Shown here: positions 9,793 to 18,600 of the stretch, in pieces
How positions within the stretch are numbered: the stretch's first letter is position 1
How the letters are laid out: every line of letters starts with the position of its first letter
From: Proteiniphilum sp. UBA1403
Lineage (GTDB): Bacteria; Bacteroidota; Bacteroidia; Bacteroidales; Dysgonomonadaceae
Length of the DNA stretch: 38,836 bases
Assembly: GCA_002305715.1 (NCBI GenBank)
Contig: DBQD01000019.1
Span: 1-38,836, forward strand
Reading direction: 5' to 3'
The notes under the pieces: model-generated
Told to the model about the DNA's origin: nothing
The model's database searches: none
Seen by the model: the letters and a program-made list of their open reading frames with translations, nothing else
Position numbers and translations under genes: made by a program

Positions 9793-10383
9793 CTATAATC
9801 TCTTTAATGCCTCTTTGATGATGCCTTCCACCGGCAAAGAAGGCGATTCGCTGATAATTTTTGACACCACTTTTTGCGAAGCAGTCTGTACAAAACCGAG
9901 CATTACCAATGCGGCTACAGCAGAGTGTCCCACTTCGGTAAGATCCGTCTTGGTTGGTAGTTGAATGGTTCCGCTCTCGTCGGTAAATTTTATCTTGTCT
10001 TTCAGGTCGACGATGATACGTTGTGCTGTTTTTGCCCCGATGCCTTTCACCGATTGCAATACTGCTGCATTCTCAGTTGAGATTACATTCTCCAGCTCTT
10101 TACAGCTGAGGGAGGAGAGGATTACCCGAGCCGTCCCAGGTCCCACCCCCGACACACTAATGAGGTGCTGAAAGAGCTCCCGTTCCCGTTTGTCCATAAA
10201 ACCGAACAAGACATGTGCATCCTCGCGAATCACTTCATGCACATAGAGTTTCACATTCGGTATGTTGTTGAGTGCACCGTATGTGTTGAGTGAGATATTT
10301 AGCTGATACCCAATCCCTCCACATTCAATGGTGACACTAGTAGGTGCCAGTTCGGCCACCTCTCCCTTAATATAGTCTATCAT
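9793..10383 (-). CDS. ruvA: RuvA, Holliday junction-binding subunit of RuvAB
   Basis: RuvA binds four-way DNA junctions and loads the RuvB motor for branch migration during recombination repair. The 196-residue protein matches the family length (about 190-205). It has the N-terminal OB-fold domain (MIDYIKGEVAEL onward, about 1-64), domain II with two helix-hairpin-helix motifs (VSGVGPGTA near 77 and VKGIGAKTAQRIIVDLKDK near 110), and the small C-terminal domain III (about 148-196) that contacts RuvB. Its start codon is at 10383. It lies between the serine deaminase gene and sprA, all on the minus strand. A pair of 14-base inverted repeats brackets the gene. Confidence 0.96.
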   Translation of the reverse strand: MIDYIKGEVAELAPTSVTIECGGIGYQLNISLNTYGALNNIPNVKLYVHEVIREDAHVLFGFMDKRERELFQHLISVSGVGPGTARVILSSLSCKELENVISTENAAVLQSVKGIGAKTAQRIIVDLKDKIKFTDESGTIQLPTKTDLTEVGHSAVAALVMLGFVQTASQKVVSKIISESPSLPVEGIIKEALKRL

Positions 10384-10448
10384 ATTCGATGCATTTAATT
10401 ACACCACATTCGGCTTCCGAATTACTTCGTTCCGAAAATGGCAGGGGT

Positions 10449-10462
10449 TGATTACGTAATAC
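10449..10462. repeat. Copy 2 of the 14-base palindrome-cored repeat flanking ruvA
   Basis: TGATTACGTAATAC is the exact reverse complement of the copy at 9770-9783 and shares the ATTACGTAAT palindrome. It lies between the serine deaminase stop and the ruvA start, about 66 bases ahead of ruvA, a position suitable for a regulator site. A related 12-base palindrome (GATTACGTAATC) occurs inside tamB near 19240, so the motif is not confined to this gene. Confidence 0.4.
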
Positions 10463-10500
10463 CGAACATATAACGGTAAAAAACGTAGAAAAGTATGTTA

Positions 10501-11715
10501 TCAGGAAAATTTGTGACCTTTGGCTAGTCCCCCCTCTCCGGTCTCTTTATAGAGCGAAGGAAGATCGTGCCCTGTTTCTTTCATTACTTTCACAACCCGG
10601 TCGAACGATACTCGATGAATCCCGTCTGTAAACGAGGCATAGAGATTGGCATCCAACGCGCGTGCCGCCGCATAAGCATTGCGTTCAATACAGGGAATCT
10701 GCACCAGTCCGCATACCGGATCACATGTCATTCCCAGGTGATGTTCCAGTCCCATCTCCGCGGCATATTCAATTTGAGCAGGACTACCTCCAAAGAGTTG
10801 GTTCGCCGCAGCAGCAGCCATGGCACACGCAACTCCCACTTCACCTTGGCATCCCACCTCAGCACCCGAGATAGATGCATTTTCCTTCACCACATTGCCA
10901 ATGAGACCGGCAGTTGCCAAGGCTCGTAACATTCTATTGGTGCTGAATTTACGCGTATCCTCCAGGTGGTAAAGTACAGAAGGAATCACCCCGCACGAGC
11001 CACAAGTGGGAGCCGTCACAATCTTGCCCCCCGATGCATTCTCTTCTGATACCGCCAACGCATAAGCAAACACCATTCCTCGTGACTGTAGTGAAGCCTT
11101 GTAGCCCTTTGCCTTAATGTAATAGCTCACTGCTTTACGGTGAAGACTGAGCGGCCCGGGTAGCACCCCCTCGTTATCGAGTCCCCGCTCCACTGCTTCC
11201 TTCATCACCTTCCATACCTCATTCAGATAGTCCCAAATGTCACTATCTTCGCACTCCTCCACATATTCCCAGTAGCTTTTTCCCGTCGACTCACACCATT
11301 GCATGATCTCGGTGAGGGTTGTCATTGGGTAGATGTCGCGTCCTTCATTGGCTTCATGACCAATTAGTTTCTCTCCGTCTGATAGCGCACCCCCGCCCAC
11401 GCTGTAGACCGTTTGTGTGCCGCTGCATCTCTCCCCGCTGAATGCTTCCAGCATCATGGCATTGGGGTGAAATGGAAGATAAGTCTTGGGTTGCCACACA
11501 ATGGAGGTTGGTGCTACCGGCTCCATAGCGTTTCGAATAGCCTGATCCGTAAGGTGTCCCTTACCGGTGGCCGCCAAGCTACCGTAGAGGGTTACCACAA
11601 AACGATCGGCATCGGCATGATCTTTGGCAAACAGTGTTGCTGCTTTCTTGGGACCCATGGTATGACTGCTTGAGGGTCCATTTCCAATTCGATAAAGTTC
11701 TTTTATGGATTGCAT
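10501..11715 (-). CDS. sdaA: L-serine ammonia-lyase (iron-sulfur, single chain)
   Basis: This cytoplasmic enzyme deaminates L-serine to pyruvate and ammonia with an oxygen-sensitive [4Fe-4S] cluster. The single chain holds both the beta-type N-terminal domain (SIKELYRIGNGPSSSHTMGP at the start) and the alpha-type catalytic domain. Cysteines suited to cluster binding occur in APTCGSCGVIP and MTCDPVCGLVQIPC. Length is 404 residues from the start chosen here. A start two codons upstream (11721) is possible, but it would fall inside the promoter -7 element, so MQSIKELYR at 11715 is preferred. The gene diverges from the acyl-ACP thioesterase gene. Its natural role is use of serine as a carbon source and pyruvate supply. 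Confidence 0.95.
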   Translation of the reverse strand: MQSIKELYRIGNGPSSSHTMGPKKAATLFAKDHADADRFVVTLYGSLAATGKGHLTDQAIRNAMEPVAPTSIVWQPKTYLPFHPNAMMLEAFSGERCSGTQTVYSVGGGALSDGEKLIGHEANEGRDIYPMTTLTEIMQWCESTGKSYWEYVEECEDSDIWDYLNEVWKVMKEAVERGLDNEGVLPGPLSLHRKAVSYYIKAKGYKASLQSRGMVFAYALAVSEENASGGKIVTAPTCGSCGVIPSVLYHLEDTRKFSTNRMLRALATAGLIGNVVKENASISGAEVGCQGEVGVACAMAAAAANQLFGGSPAQIEYAAEMGLEHHLGMTCDPVCGLVQIPCIERNAYAAARALDANLYASFTDGIHRVSFDRVVKVMKETGHDLPSLYKETGEGGLAKGHKFS

Positions 11716-11718
11716 AAA

Positions 11719-11750
11719 CAAAGATAGTCATAAATTTCCATCCTGTAAAA
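11719..11750 (-). promoter_or_regulatory. Promoter for the serine ammonia-lyase gene
   Basis: The minus strand carries TATCTTTG (11719-11726), a perfect TAnnTTTG element, preceded after 20 bases by TTTT (11747-11750), one base off the upstream TTTG. The predicted transcript would begin within a few bases of the start codon at 11715, implying a leaderless or nearly leaderless mRNA. Confidence 0.5.
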
Positions 11751-11763
11751 GCCATTTATTTTG

Positions 11764-11771
11764 TACTTTTG
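11764..11771 (+). promoter_or_regulatory. -7 promoter element for the acyl-ACP thioesterase gene
   Basis: TACTTTTG is a perfect TAnnTTTG element 19 bases ahead of the ATG at 11791. It argues against the alternative TTG start at 11761, which would lie upstream of the -7 element itself. No good TTTG is found at the expected upstream distance. The element is back-to-back with the divergent serine deaminase promoter. Confidence 0.5.
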
Positions 11772-11790
11772 CGTTTCACGAATCGGAACT

Positions 11791-12525
11791 ATGGGTACAA
11801 TTAAAACATACAGTTACAACATAGAAGCAGGCGATATTGACTTCCGTCGCCGTGTTTCACTCAGTTCATTGACCAATTTTGTATTGATTACAGCCGGTAA
11901 GAATGCCGATGAGAATGGTTTTGGGCTGTTGGAGTTGCAGAGTGATAACTTCACATGGGTGTTATCGCGACTGGTCATCGACATGAAGCGTATGCCCACA
12001 GAGAGCGACACCCTCAATATTGAGACTTGGGTTGAAAAAATAGGAACCGCTTTCACCACCCGTAATTTCCGTATCTTCGACAGAGAGCAGAACCTCATTG
12101 GTTATGCTGCCTCCTCCTGGGCGGTAATCGACATGCAAACGCGGCGTAGTGTGCTGCTTCATACCATTCCCTCTATGCAACGCTTTGTTATGCCAGAGAG
12201 TACACCCATCGGTGAACCTGGGCGCATTCACAGTCCGGCTGGTGAAGTGGCCAACAGTTTTCGGGTGAAGTACAGCAACATCGATGTAAACAACCACGCC
12301 AATAGCTTACACTATGTTGCTTGGCTGTCGGACTGCTTTACCCCCGATTTCTATCGGCACCACTACATTCGTCGGTTTGAAATAAATTTTCTGAAAGAAC
12401 TTACATTTGGCGATTCGGGTGATGTTTATCGCCACGAGAATGCCCTAGGAGATTATTCTTTTCGCATTGTGACAACCGAAAAGGGTGAAGTCTGCCGGGC
12501 ACGCATTCTTTTTGAAGCGGTGTAA
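11791..12525 (+). CDS. Acyl-ACP thioesterase, FatA/FatB-like double hot-dog enzyme
   Basis: The enzyme hydrolyses acyl-ACP to free fatty acid and ACP, ending or diverting fatty-acid synthesis in the cytoplasm. At 244 residues it fits two tandem hot-dog domains (about 5-130 and 145-244). The second domain holds the family signature as D165-x-N167-x-H169-x-N171-x-x-x-Y175 (DVNNHANSLHYVAW), including the conserved Asn and His of the active site. The ATG at 11791 is chosen over the upstream in-frame TTG because a promoter -7 element covers the latter. It stands alone on the plus strand, divergent from the serine deaminase gene and convergent with a lipoprotein gene. Chain-length preference cannot be predicted. 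Confidence 0.9.
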   Translation: MGTIKTYSYNIEAGDIDFRRRVSLSSLTNFVLITAGKNADENGFGLLELQSDNFTWVLSRLVIDMKRMPTESDTLNIETWVEKIGTAFTTRNFRIFDREQNLIGYAASSWAVIDMQTRRSVLLHTIPSMQRFVMPESTPIGEPGRIHSPAGEVANSFRVKYSNIDVNNHANSLHYVAWLSDCFTPDFYRHHYIRRFEINFLKELTFGDSGDVYRHENALGDYSFRIVTTEKGEVCRARILFEAV

Positions 12526-12538
12526 TCGCAGAAATTGC

Positions 12539-13138
12539 TTATCGCCCTCCAAATTTAAACACTACCGGAATGGCTGTAGGCACTTTTATCAATGTGCTGC
12601 CAACCGTTAGTTTAGGCCATAACTTAACAGTCACTGTTGTTTCTTTGGGTGTAATACCCAAGAATGCACTCATTTCACTTGCCACTCTTTCCTGCGAATA
12701 GCGATTCATCAAGTTTTTCAAATCAACCATAACCGGAATTGCAACTACTTTTGTTTCGCCCGGTTCAATACGAATGGGTATATCCATTTTACCCTCCACA
12801 AACTCCAAGTCGTTCACCTGTATTGCATAATCCAGCGCATCGAGGAATGCAGCTGTGGTATTAGGATTGGTCACATTCATGTTAAGTGTCATGCTAAATG
12901 GGATGGACTGCATGTAGTTACCACCTGCCAATGCCGTAGCAATAGAAGCCAAGTTGGAGACCGATATGTTCGAAGCATTTCCCAAGTTAATGCCTGCCAG
13001 CTGAATGTTGGTCAGTGAATGATATTTGTACTCACTCTGTGAGAGCTGAATAGCACCACCAATTTGGTCTATGATGCTGCAACTGGTTAGAAGGATTGTC
13101 GCAACGATGATTGTAAAAATTTTCTTCATTCTGTTCAA
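12539..13138 (-). CDS. LEA14-like lipoprotein
   Basis: A 199-residue exported lipoprotein. The hydrophobic leader ends in the lipobox LLTSC with the lipidated cysteine near residue 20. The mature part resembles the LEA14/WHy beta-sandwich: an internal strand MTLNMNVTNPNTTAAFLDALDY matches the pattern 'V-x-NPN' typical of that fold, followed by IPIRIEPGETKVVAIPV. Its biochemical role is not known; LEA14-like domains are found in stress and envelope proteins. The annotated start directly abuts the stop codon of the upstream DUF2027-Smr gene with no spacing. A second Met three codons in (13129, MKKIFTI) is equally credible as the true start. The two genes are almost certainly co-transcribed, possibly translationally coupled. 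Confidence 0.75.
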   Translation of the reverse strand: MNRMKKIFTIIVATILLTSCSIIDQIGGAIQLSQSEYKYHSLTNIQLAGINLGNASNISVSNLASIATALAGGNYMQSIPFSMTLNMNVTNPNTTAAFLDALDYAIQVNDLEFVEGKMDIPIRIEPGETKVVAIPVMVDLKNLMNRYSQERVASEMSAFLGITPKETTVTVKLWPKLTVGSTLIKVPTAIPVVFKFGGR

Positions 13139-14185
13139 TTATTTGATGGTTACCATGGTTGCTCCATAACCATATTCCTGAAAGGAGGCATCCTGGTAAT
13201 AACATGTGGGATATTTTGATTTTAACTCTTTCAGGATGGCATTTCTCAATATACCATCTCCTTTGCCATGGATAAATACAATCTTTTGGCCTTTATGATG
13301 AATCTCTTTTCGCATTGCCTCATGAAACTGATTCAGCTGATATTCCAGCAAATCGGCATTACTCATTCCTGAAGTGGTGTCGAGCAAGGCATTGGCATGG
13401 AGGTCTACCTCAATCGGTATATTTTTTGCTTTCTTTTCAATTCGTTGAATGCGTGGCCGTCTGTCCGCAGCCTCCTTCTCTTTCATGGCTCGTTCCAGAT
13501 CCCCCGCAGAAATTAACAACTCCCGCTCAGGCAGGTCTTTCTGTATGATATAATAGATCAGCGCATCATCCTCGAAGTAATCGTTTTCGCGGAAACTGTG
13601 AAGTTTGTAGAACTTCACTGTGTCGATGCGCAATTCCACCGAACAGGGATTCTTGAACTTGTATGATTTCTCCTGTTTGAAGGCGATAAACTGCACCGCT
13701 ACTTTCTCCAACTCATTGAGTGCTGCTTTTTCGAACTCCTCCAGAAAAATCTTGGTATTTGGCTCAATGATACCGTTGTACCTACTTCTCCATGTGTTGT
13801 TCTCGCGACACATGTAATTGAAAAAAAGATAGTAGTTGCTATCGTTCACAAAATAACACTCATATGTGGTCGTTGTAAGCTGCTTCACGTCGGTTGGCAA
13901 ATATGCCAGACAGGCTGTGATCTGTTCCCCTTCGGGTGTTTCTTCATCTTTTTTCTTCGGCTCAACCTTCACTTCCGGTGGCGGAGATGTCTGTTTGGGC
14001 TGTGTAGTTTTGGGTTTCTGTTCTTCGGTTGTAACCACTGGTACACATTCCGTTATGAGTACCGGCAGATCGAACCCATGTTCATCCTCCACCATTACCA
14101 ATTGCTTGTTGATGAATCCTTTTACTACCCCACCACCAACGGTATTAAGAAAGCGTACCCTGTCACCAATTTCCAATTTCTTCAT
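13139..14185 (-). CDS. DUF2027 and Smr domain protein
   Basis: A 348-residue cytoplasmic protein specific to Bacteroidota in this arrangement. The N-terminus (about 1-50) looks like a small SH3-like beta barrel (KLEIGDRVRFLNTVGGGVVKGF), followed by a Pro/Lys/Glu-rich linker (about 52-85), a middle beta-rich DUF2027 domain (about 90-210), a charged helix (about 215-255) and a C-terminal Smr domain (about 257-348). The Smr domain has both conserved elements: VDLHA (D261-L262-H263) and the HGKG loop (H306-G307-K308-G309). Smr domains, as in MutS2, are nucleases or nucleic-acid binding modules acting on branched DNA or on mRNA of stalled ribosomes. The exact role here is unknown. It is first in a two-gene operon with the LEA14-like lipoprotein. 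Confidence 0.88.
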   Translation of the reverse strand: MKKLEIGDRVRFLNTVGGGVVKGFINKQLVMVEDEHGFDLPVLITECVPVVTTEEQKPKTTQPKQTSPPPEVKVEPKKKDEETPEGEQITACLAYLPTDVKQLTTTTYECYFVNDSNYYLFFNYMCRENNTWRSRYNGIIEPNTKIFLEEFEKAALNELEKVAVQFIAFKQEKSYKFKNPCSVELRIDTVKFYKLHSFRENDYFEDDALIYYIIQKDLPERELLISAGDLERAMKEKEAADRRPRIQRIEKKAKNIPIEVDLHANALLDTTSGMSNADLLEYQLNQFHEAMRKEIHHKGQKIVFIHGKGDGILRNAILKELKSKYPTCYYQDASFQEYGYGATMVTIK

Positions 14186-14213
14186 GTTTTTAGGCTGCTT
14201 ACAGCCATTTTAT

Positions 14214-14245
14214 TTTGTTCCCTGTTGCAAAGTTGACTAATTTTG
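14214..14245 (+). promoter_or_regulatory. Promoter for queA
   Basis: TTTG (14214-14217), 20 bases of spacer, then TAATTTTG (14238-14245) give a perfect match to the Bacteroidota vegetative promoter consensus. It lies 51 bases ahead of the queA ATG. On the opposite strand CAACTTTG (14228-14235) is a one-mismatch -7 element that could serve the divergent DUF2027-Smr gene, overlapping this promoter. Confidence 0.65.
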
Positions 14246-14296
14246 CGGAATAAAATCATTAATAATTACGAAAAATCGTTTTTTCGACTCTGAAAA

Positions 14297-15529
14297 ATGA
14301 AAAAGGAGGACATCGGAGCATTACAGATTACCCAGTTCAATTATATACTTCCCGACGAAAAGATTGCTAAATACCCACTGCCTCAACGCAACAGTTCAAA
14401 GTTGTTGCAGTATCACAATGCTGCCATCACAGCATATCAGTTCAACGAGTTGCCGGCACTGTTGCCACAGGAGAGCCTTCTTCTCTTTAACAATACCCGA
14501 GTGATTCATGCCCGTTTGTTGTTCCGCAAGGAGACTGGTGCACAGATTGAGGTTTTTTGTCTTTCACCCCATGAGCCGGCCGACTATGCCGTGAATTTTC
14601 AACAACGGCAGCAATGTGCCTGGAACTGTATGATTGGCAATGCTAAACGGTGGAAAGAGGAGCCGTTGAACATGGAAATACCCTACGAAGGTACAATCAT
14701 AACCCTGCAGGCTGAAAAACTAAACACCGGTAGGGGTGAGCAAGTTGTACGCTTCTCTTGGGATAATGACAGTGTCACGTTTTCCGAATTGTTGGAGCAT
14801 GCCGGAAAGCTACCCATACCACCCTACCTCAATCGTCCTTCCGAAGAAAAAGATGATGAAACCTACCAGACCGTCTATTCACGTGTGGAAGGTTCTGTTG
14901 CCGCACCTACAGCAGGTCTCCATTTCACGCCATCTGTAATGGAGCAACTTCACGAAAAAGGAATTGATACCACCGAAGTAACATTGCATGTTGGTGCCGG
15001 TACCTTTCTACCGGTGAAATCCGATACCATTGCCGGTCATGTCATGCATACTGAGTTCATCTCCGTTTCACGCAATACGATCGAACAGATCCTACATAGA
15101 AAGAGCAACCTCATTGTGGTGGGAACCACCTCGCTGCGTACAGTAGAGAGTCTCTACTACGTTGGCAAGAAACTGCAACTTAATCCCAATGCTACCACCC
15201 TCGAAATAGGCGTAAAACAGTGGGACCCGTATGAAGAAACCAACCCAATTTCGCCCGCTCAAGCGTTGCAAAATATCCTAGACTATCTCTCCAAGCACCA
15301 GCTGGAGCGACTGACCACAGAAACCCAGATTATCATTGCACCGGGTTATCAGTTCCACTATGCCGACGCCATCATCACCAATTTCCACCAGCCCCAGAGC
15401 ACCCTATTGCTTCTAATTGCGGCATTTGTGGGAGACGATTGGCAAAGGATCTACCAGTACGCTCTGGCGCACAATTTCCGCTTTCTAAGCTATGGTGACA
15501 GCTCACTTTTATGGAAAAAGCCTTATTAA
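14297..15529 (+). CDS. queA: QueA, S-adenosylmethionine:tRNA ribosyltransferase-isomerase
   Basis: QueA transfers and isomerises the ribose of S-adenosylmethionine onto 7-aminomethyl-7-deazaguanine in tRNA, making epoxyqueuosine at wobble position 34. Signature blocks are present: LLLFNNTRVIHARL near residue 65, PTAGLHFTPSVMEQL near 210, HVGAGTFLPVKSDTI near 235, GTTSLRTVESLYY near 275 and TNFHQPQSTLLLLIAAF near 360. Length is 410 residues, longer than the roughly 350 of E. coli QueA; the additional residues appear in the middle insertions and are common in this phylum. A consensus promoter lies just upstream. No other queuosine gene is in the window. Confidence 0.95.
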   Translation: MKKEDIGALQITQFNYILPDEKIAKYPLPQRNSSKLLQYHNAAITAYQFNELPALLPQESLLLFNNTRVIHARLLFRKETGAQIEVFCLSPHEPADYAVNFQQRQQCAWNCMIGNAKRWKEEPLNMEIPYEGTIITLQAEKLNTGRGEQVVRFSWDNDSVTFSELLEHAGKLPIPPYLNRPSEEKDDETYQTVYSRVEGSVAAPTAGLHFTPSVMEQLHEKGIDTTEVTLHVGAGTFLPVKSDTIAGHVMHTEFISVSRNTIEQILHRKSNLIVVGTTSLRTVESLYYVGKKLQLNPNATTLEIGVKQWDPYEETNPISPAQALQNILDYLSKHQLERLTTETQIIIAPGYQFHYADAIITNFHQPQSTLLLLIAAFVGDDWQRIYQYALAHNFRFLSYGDSSLLWKKPY

Positions 15530-15638
15530 ATCTATATTTTTGGTTAAAATGATTGACGCATCAGTGCTTTTGCTCCTTTTTTTGTAATATTGCATAAGAG
15601 AAAAGTCATGTTCGTTCACCCGTATTGCATCGTTTGAT

Positions 15639-18600
15639 TTGGTCGCGAAAATTGCCCGTATAGTTGCTATCACTGTAGGATGTATAATAATACTCAATTT
15701 AATACTTCTCGGTGTCTTTTCCTTTCCCTTTGCGCAGAAAAGGGCAGCCGATTTCGCGCTTAAAAAAATAAAGCCGATCATTAAAACTGAGGTGTCGATT
15801 GACGCCATCCGTTTTCGTCTTTTCAACACTCTTGAGCTGAAAGGAATCTACGTTGAAGATCAGCAACAGGATACCCTCGCCTATATATCCAAGTTGGGTG
15901 TTCGCATCCATCCGTTTGATCTGCTTCGTAGCAAAGTCTCCGTCGAGAAGCTCAGCCTCGATGATTTCCTGCTCCATGCGGAACGTCCCTCACCGGAGGA
16001 ACCCTTCAACTTTCAATTTCTGATTGATGCGTTCGCCAAAGAAAAAGATACCACCATCGTCAAGGAAAAAAAAGCCTGGCATATCATGGCGAACAACGTG
16101 AATTTGCAAAATGGTCGAATCCAATATCATGTTCAGTCTGTGCCCCATACGCCGGGTTTGTTCAACACTTCACACATAGATATAAAAGCGTTCAACTTTA
16201 AGGCGAAAGTTGATTTTCATAGTCTCAGCGAAATGCAAGCCGAGATCATCCAGTTCAGTTTTCAAGAACAGGAGGCTGGACTCTCGTTAAACAATCTGCG
16301 TGCTACAGCCGAAGGCGACGGTACAAGCATTACCAGTAATAGGCTGACCATTTCGCTGAACAACACCGAAATAAAGGTTAGTGAAGCACTATTCGACCGT
16401 GAAACAAAAGTATTCTATGCAAAGGTAATTAGCGAACAGGTCGACCCCTTCGATATCAACATCTTTACTCCCCGCTTCGCGCACCTCAAGAAAAAGGTCT
16501 CCTTCGAATTGGAAGCAGAAGGAAGCTTACCCCAAGCAAAGGTTCAGCAGTTTACCTTCCAATATGGCTCCGATACAAAAATTAATCTCTCTGCAGAGGT
16601 CTCCAATTTTCGTGATCTAGACAATAGCGACCTGGTCGCCAATGTTCGGCAGTTAACCGTTTCGCAGGAAGATCTTCGAGATTTCATCCGTATTGGACCA
16701 CCAGAATTTGAATCACCCGCCCCACTCTGGAATCTAGGCAAACTCAGTCTCCAGCTGCAAGCAAGAGGCAAATTACGGAGTTTTCGTTACAACGGTAATG
16801 TGCGCACTGAACAAGGTAACGTTACCCTAAGTGGTGTAGGTAAGATCCGCAACAAGTTCCAGCAGATGGAGTTCGACGGACCGGTTTTTGCCGATAACAT
16901 GCGTGTAGCCCAAATCATTGGTGAAGGGCCAGGTGTGGGCAATGTTACATTACGTGCCAATGCGAAGGTACAGATTAAAAAAGATGCCGGTGTAACTGTT
17001 GCTGCCGATGGAAAGGTGGAATCGCTGATCTACAAAGGATATTTTTATCACGATTTGGATTACTCCGGAACATATAGTGGTCACAATGTTACGGCTCATA
17101 TCCAAGCCGATACCGAACAAAACCGAATCGATCTCAATGGTGATGTCACCTTTGGAGAGGACATGCACTTTCTCGTCAACGGAAATATCGACAAGCTGGA
17201 GTTAAAGCCCTTCCTGATGATGAAGGAGTGGAAGAATCCTTATGTCAGCTTGCAGGTAGATGCCAATTTTGGTGGTTCTTCCATCGACGATATGTCCGGT
17301 ACAATGGTGTTGGATAACATCTCATTGGTCGATAGTAATTTCATATACAATCCCGGAGCTATCTATCTGCAAGCACAATACGACACAACAAGTATGGAGA
17401 AGAGGCTTCAGTTAATGTCCACCTTCCTTGAAGCTGAAATACAGGGCGATTATTATATCAGTACAATCGGTAAGGAGATAAAGCAGGCGTTGCATCATCA
17501 CCTCCCTTCCATTTTCACCCTACCCGAGGAAACAGAGCGTGAAGAGGGTGTCAATGATTTTCGTTTCAATCTCCAGATTCAAAACACCGAAGATATTTCT
17601 TATGCCTTCTCGTTGCCATTTTACAATGTGGAGCAGGCCTCCATCAATGGCAAGGTGCAGATGACTGACAACGACCTCCTCCAGCTTAACGCCCATTTTC
17701 CCCGACTCATGGTGGGCAACAGCGACCTGCGAGAAACCAAGGTCGACCTGCTGAATATGTTGTCCTCCAGCATGAGCCTCAACGTTGATACTTACTTAGT
17801 TCAAGAAAACGGGTATGTTAATGCTCACCTGAAAAGCGATGCCACTGCCGACTCGCTGGAAAACATACTGACCTACGATTTACGGCAGATCACCACAAAC
17901 TCCTCCGGTGAGATTGTGCTCACAGCCCAATTCGGTAGGGATGATGATGCCAACCTTTCCGCCGATATGCACATTCTCCCCACTTCTGTTTTGTTTAACA
18001 ACAAGCAGGTGAAATTCAACGATGCCACCATCGGCTATCGCAAAGATCGAATTGCCATTCACAATTTCGGACTACGTCAACAGGATATGCTACTCCTCGG
18101 AATTGATGGGGTTGCTTCAAAAAGCGAAGCGGACAATATCCGCATCTTTTTCAACCAGACGGAATTGGAAAGTATTTTATCGGCCTTCAATGTCTCAAGT
18201 CTGTCCGGATCCATTAACGGAGGCATTTATATCCGTCAGGCACTCGATAACCCGCTTATCCGTACTGAAGATCTGCGTATTGAACACATAAGGGTGAACA
18301 ACGACAGCATTGGTACCCTCACCATTGATGGGAACTGGGATTATCTCTACTCCGGCCTCGATTTGAACGCCAACCTCACCCACAAAGGTCTGCGTACATT
18401 AGATATTCAAGGTTTTATCCCCACCGGCGACAACAGCCTGCAGCCACTAAACGTTATCTTTAAGGTTGAGGAGTTCAATCTTAATTCCATTCAACCTCTT
18501 ACGGCAAACGTATTCAGTCAGCTCTCCGGAAAAGTAAACTCCCACATCAGCATCACTGGCAAACTATCTGAACCGGTCACCGAAGGGTGGTTAGGTATTG

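Noticed and set aside
10408..10422. Hairpin ATTCGG-CTT-CCGAAT between the serine deaminase gene and ruvA as a terminator
   Set aside because: The stem is only 6 base pairs and no T-run follows on either strand; it may be incidental.
11761..11790. Earlier TTG start of the acyl-ACP thioesterase (10 extra residues)
   Set aside because: The TAnnTTTG promoter element at 11764-11771 lies inside this stretch, so it is probably not transcribed or translated; the ATG at 11791 fits the family N-terminus.
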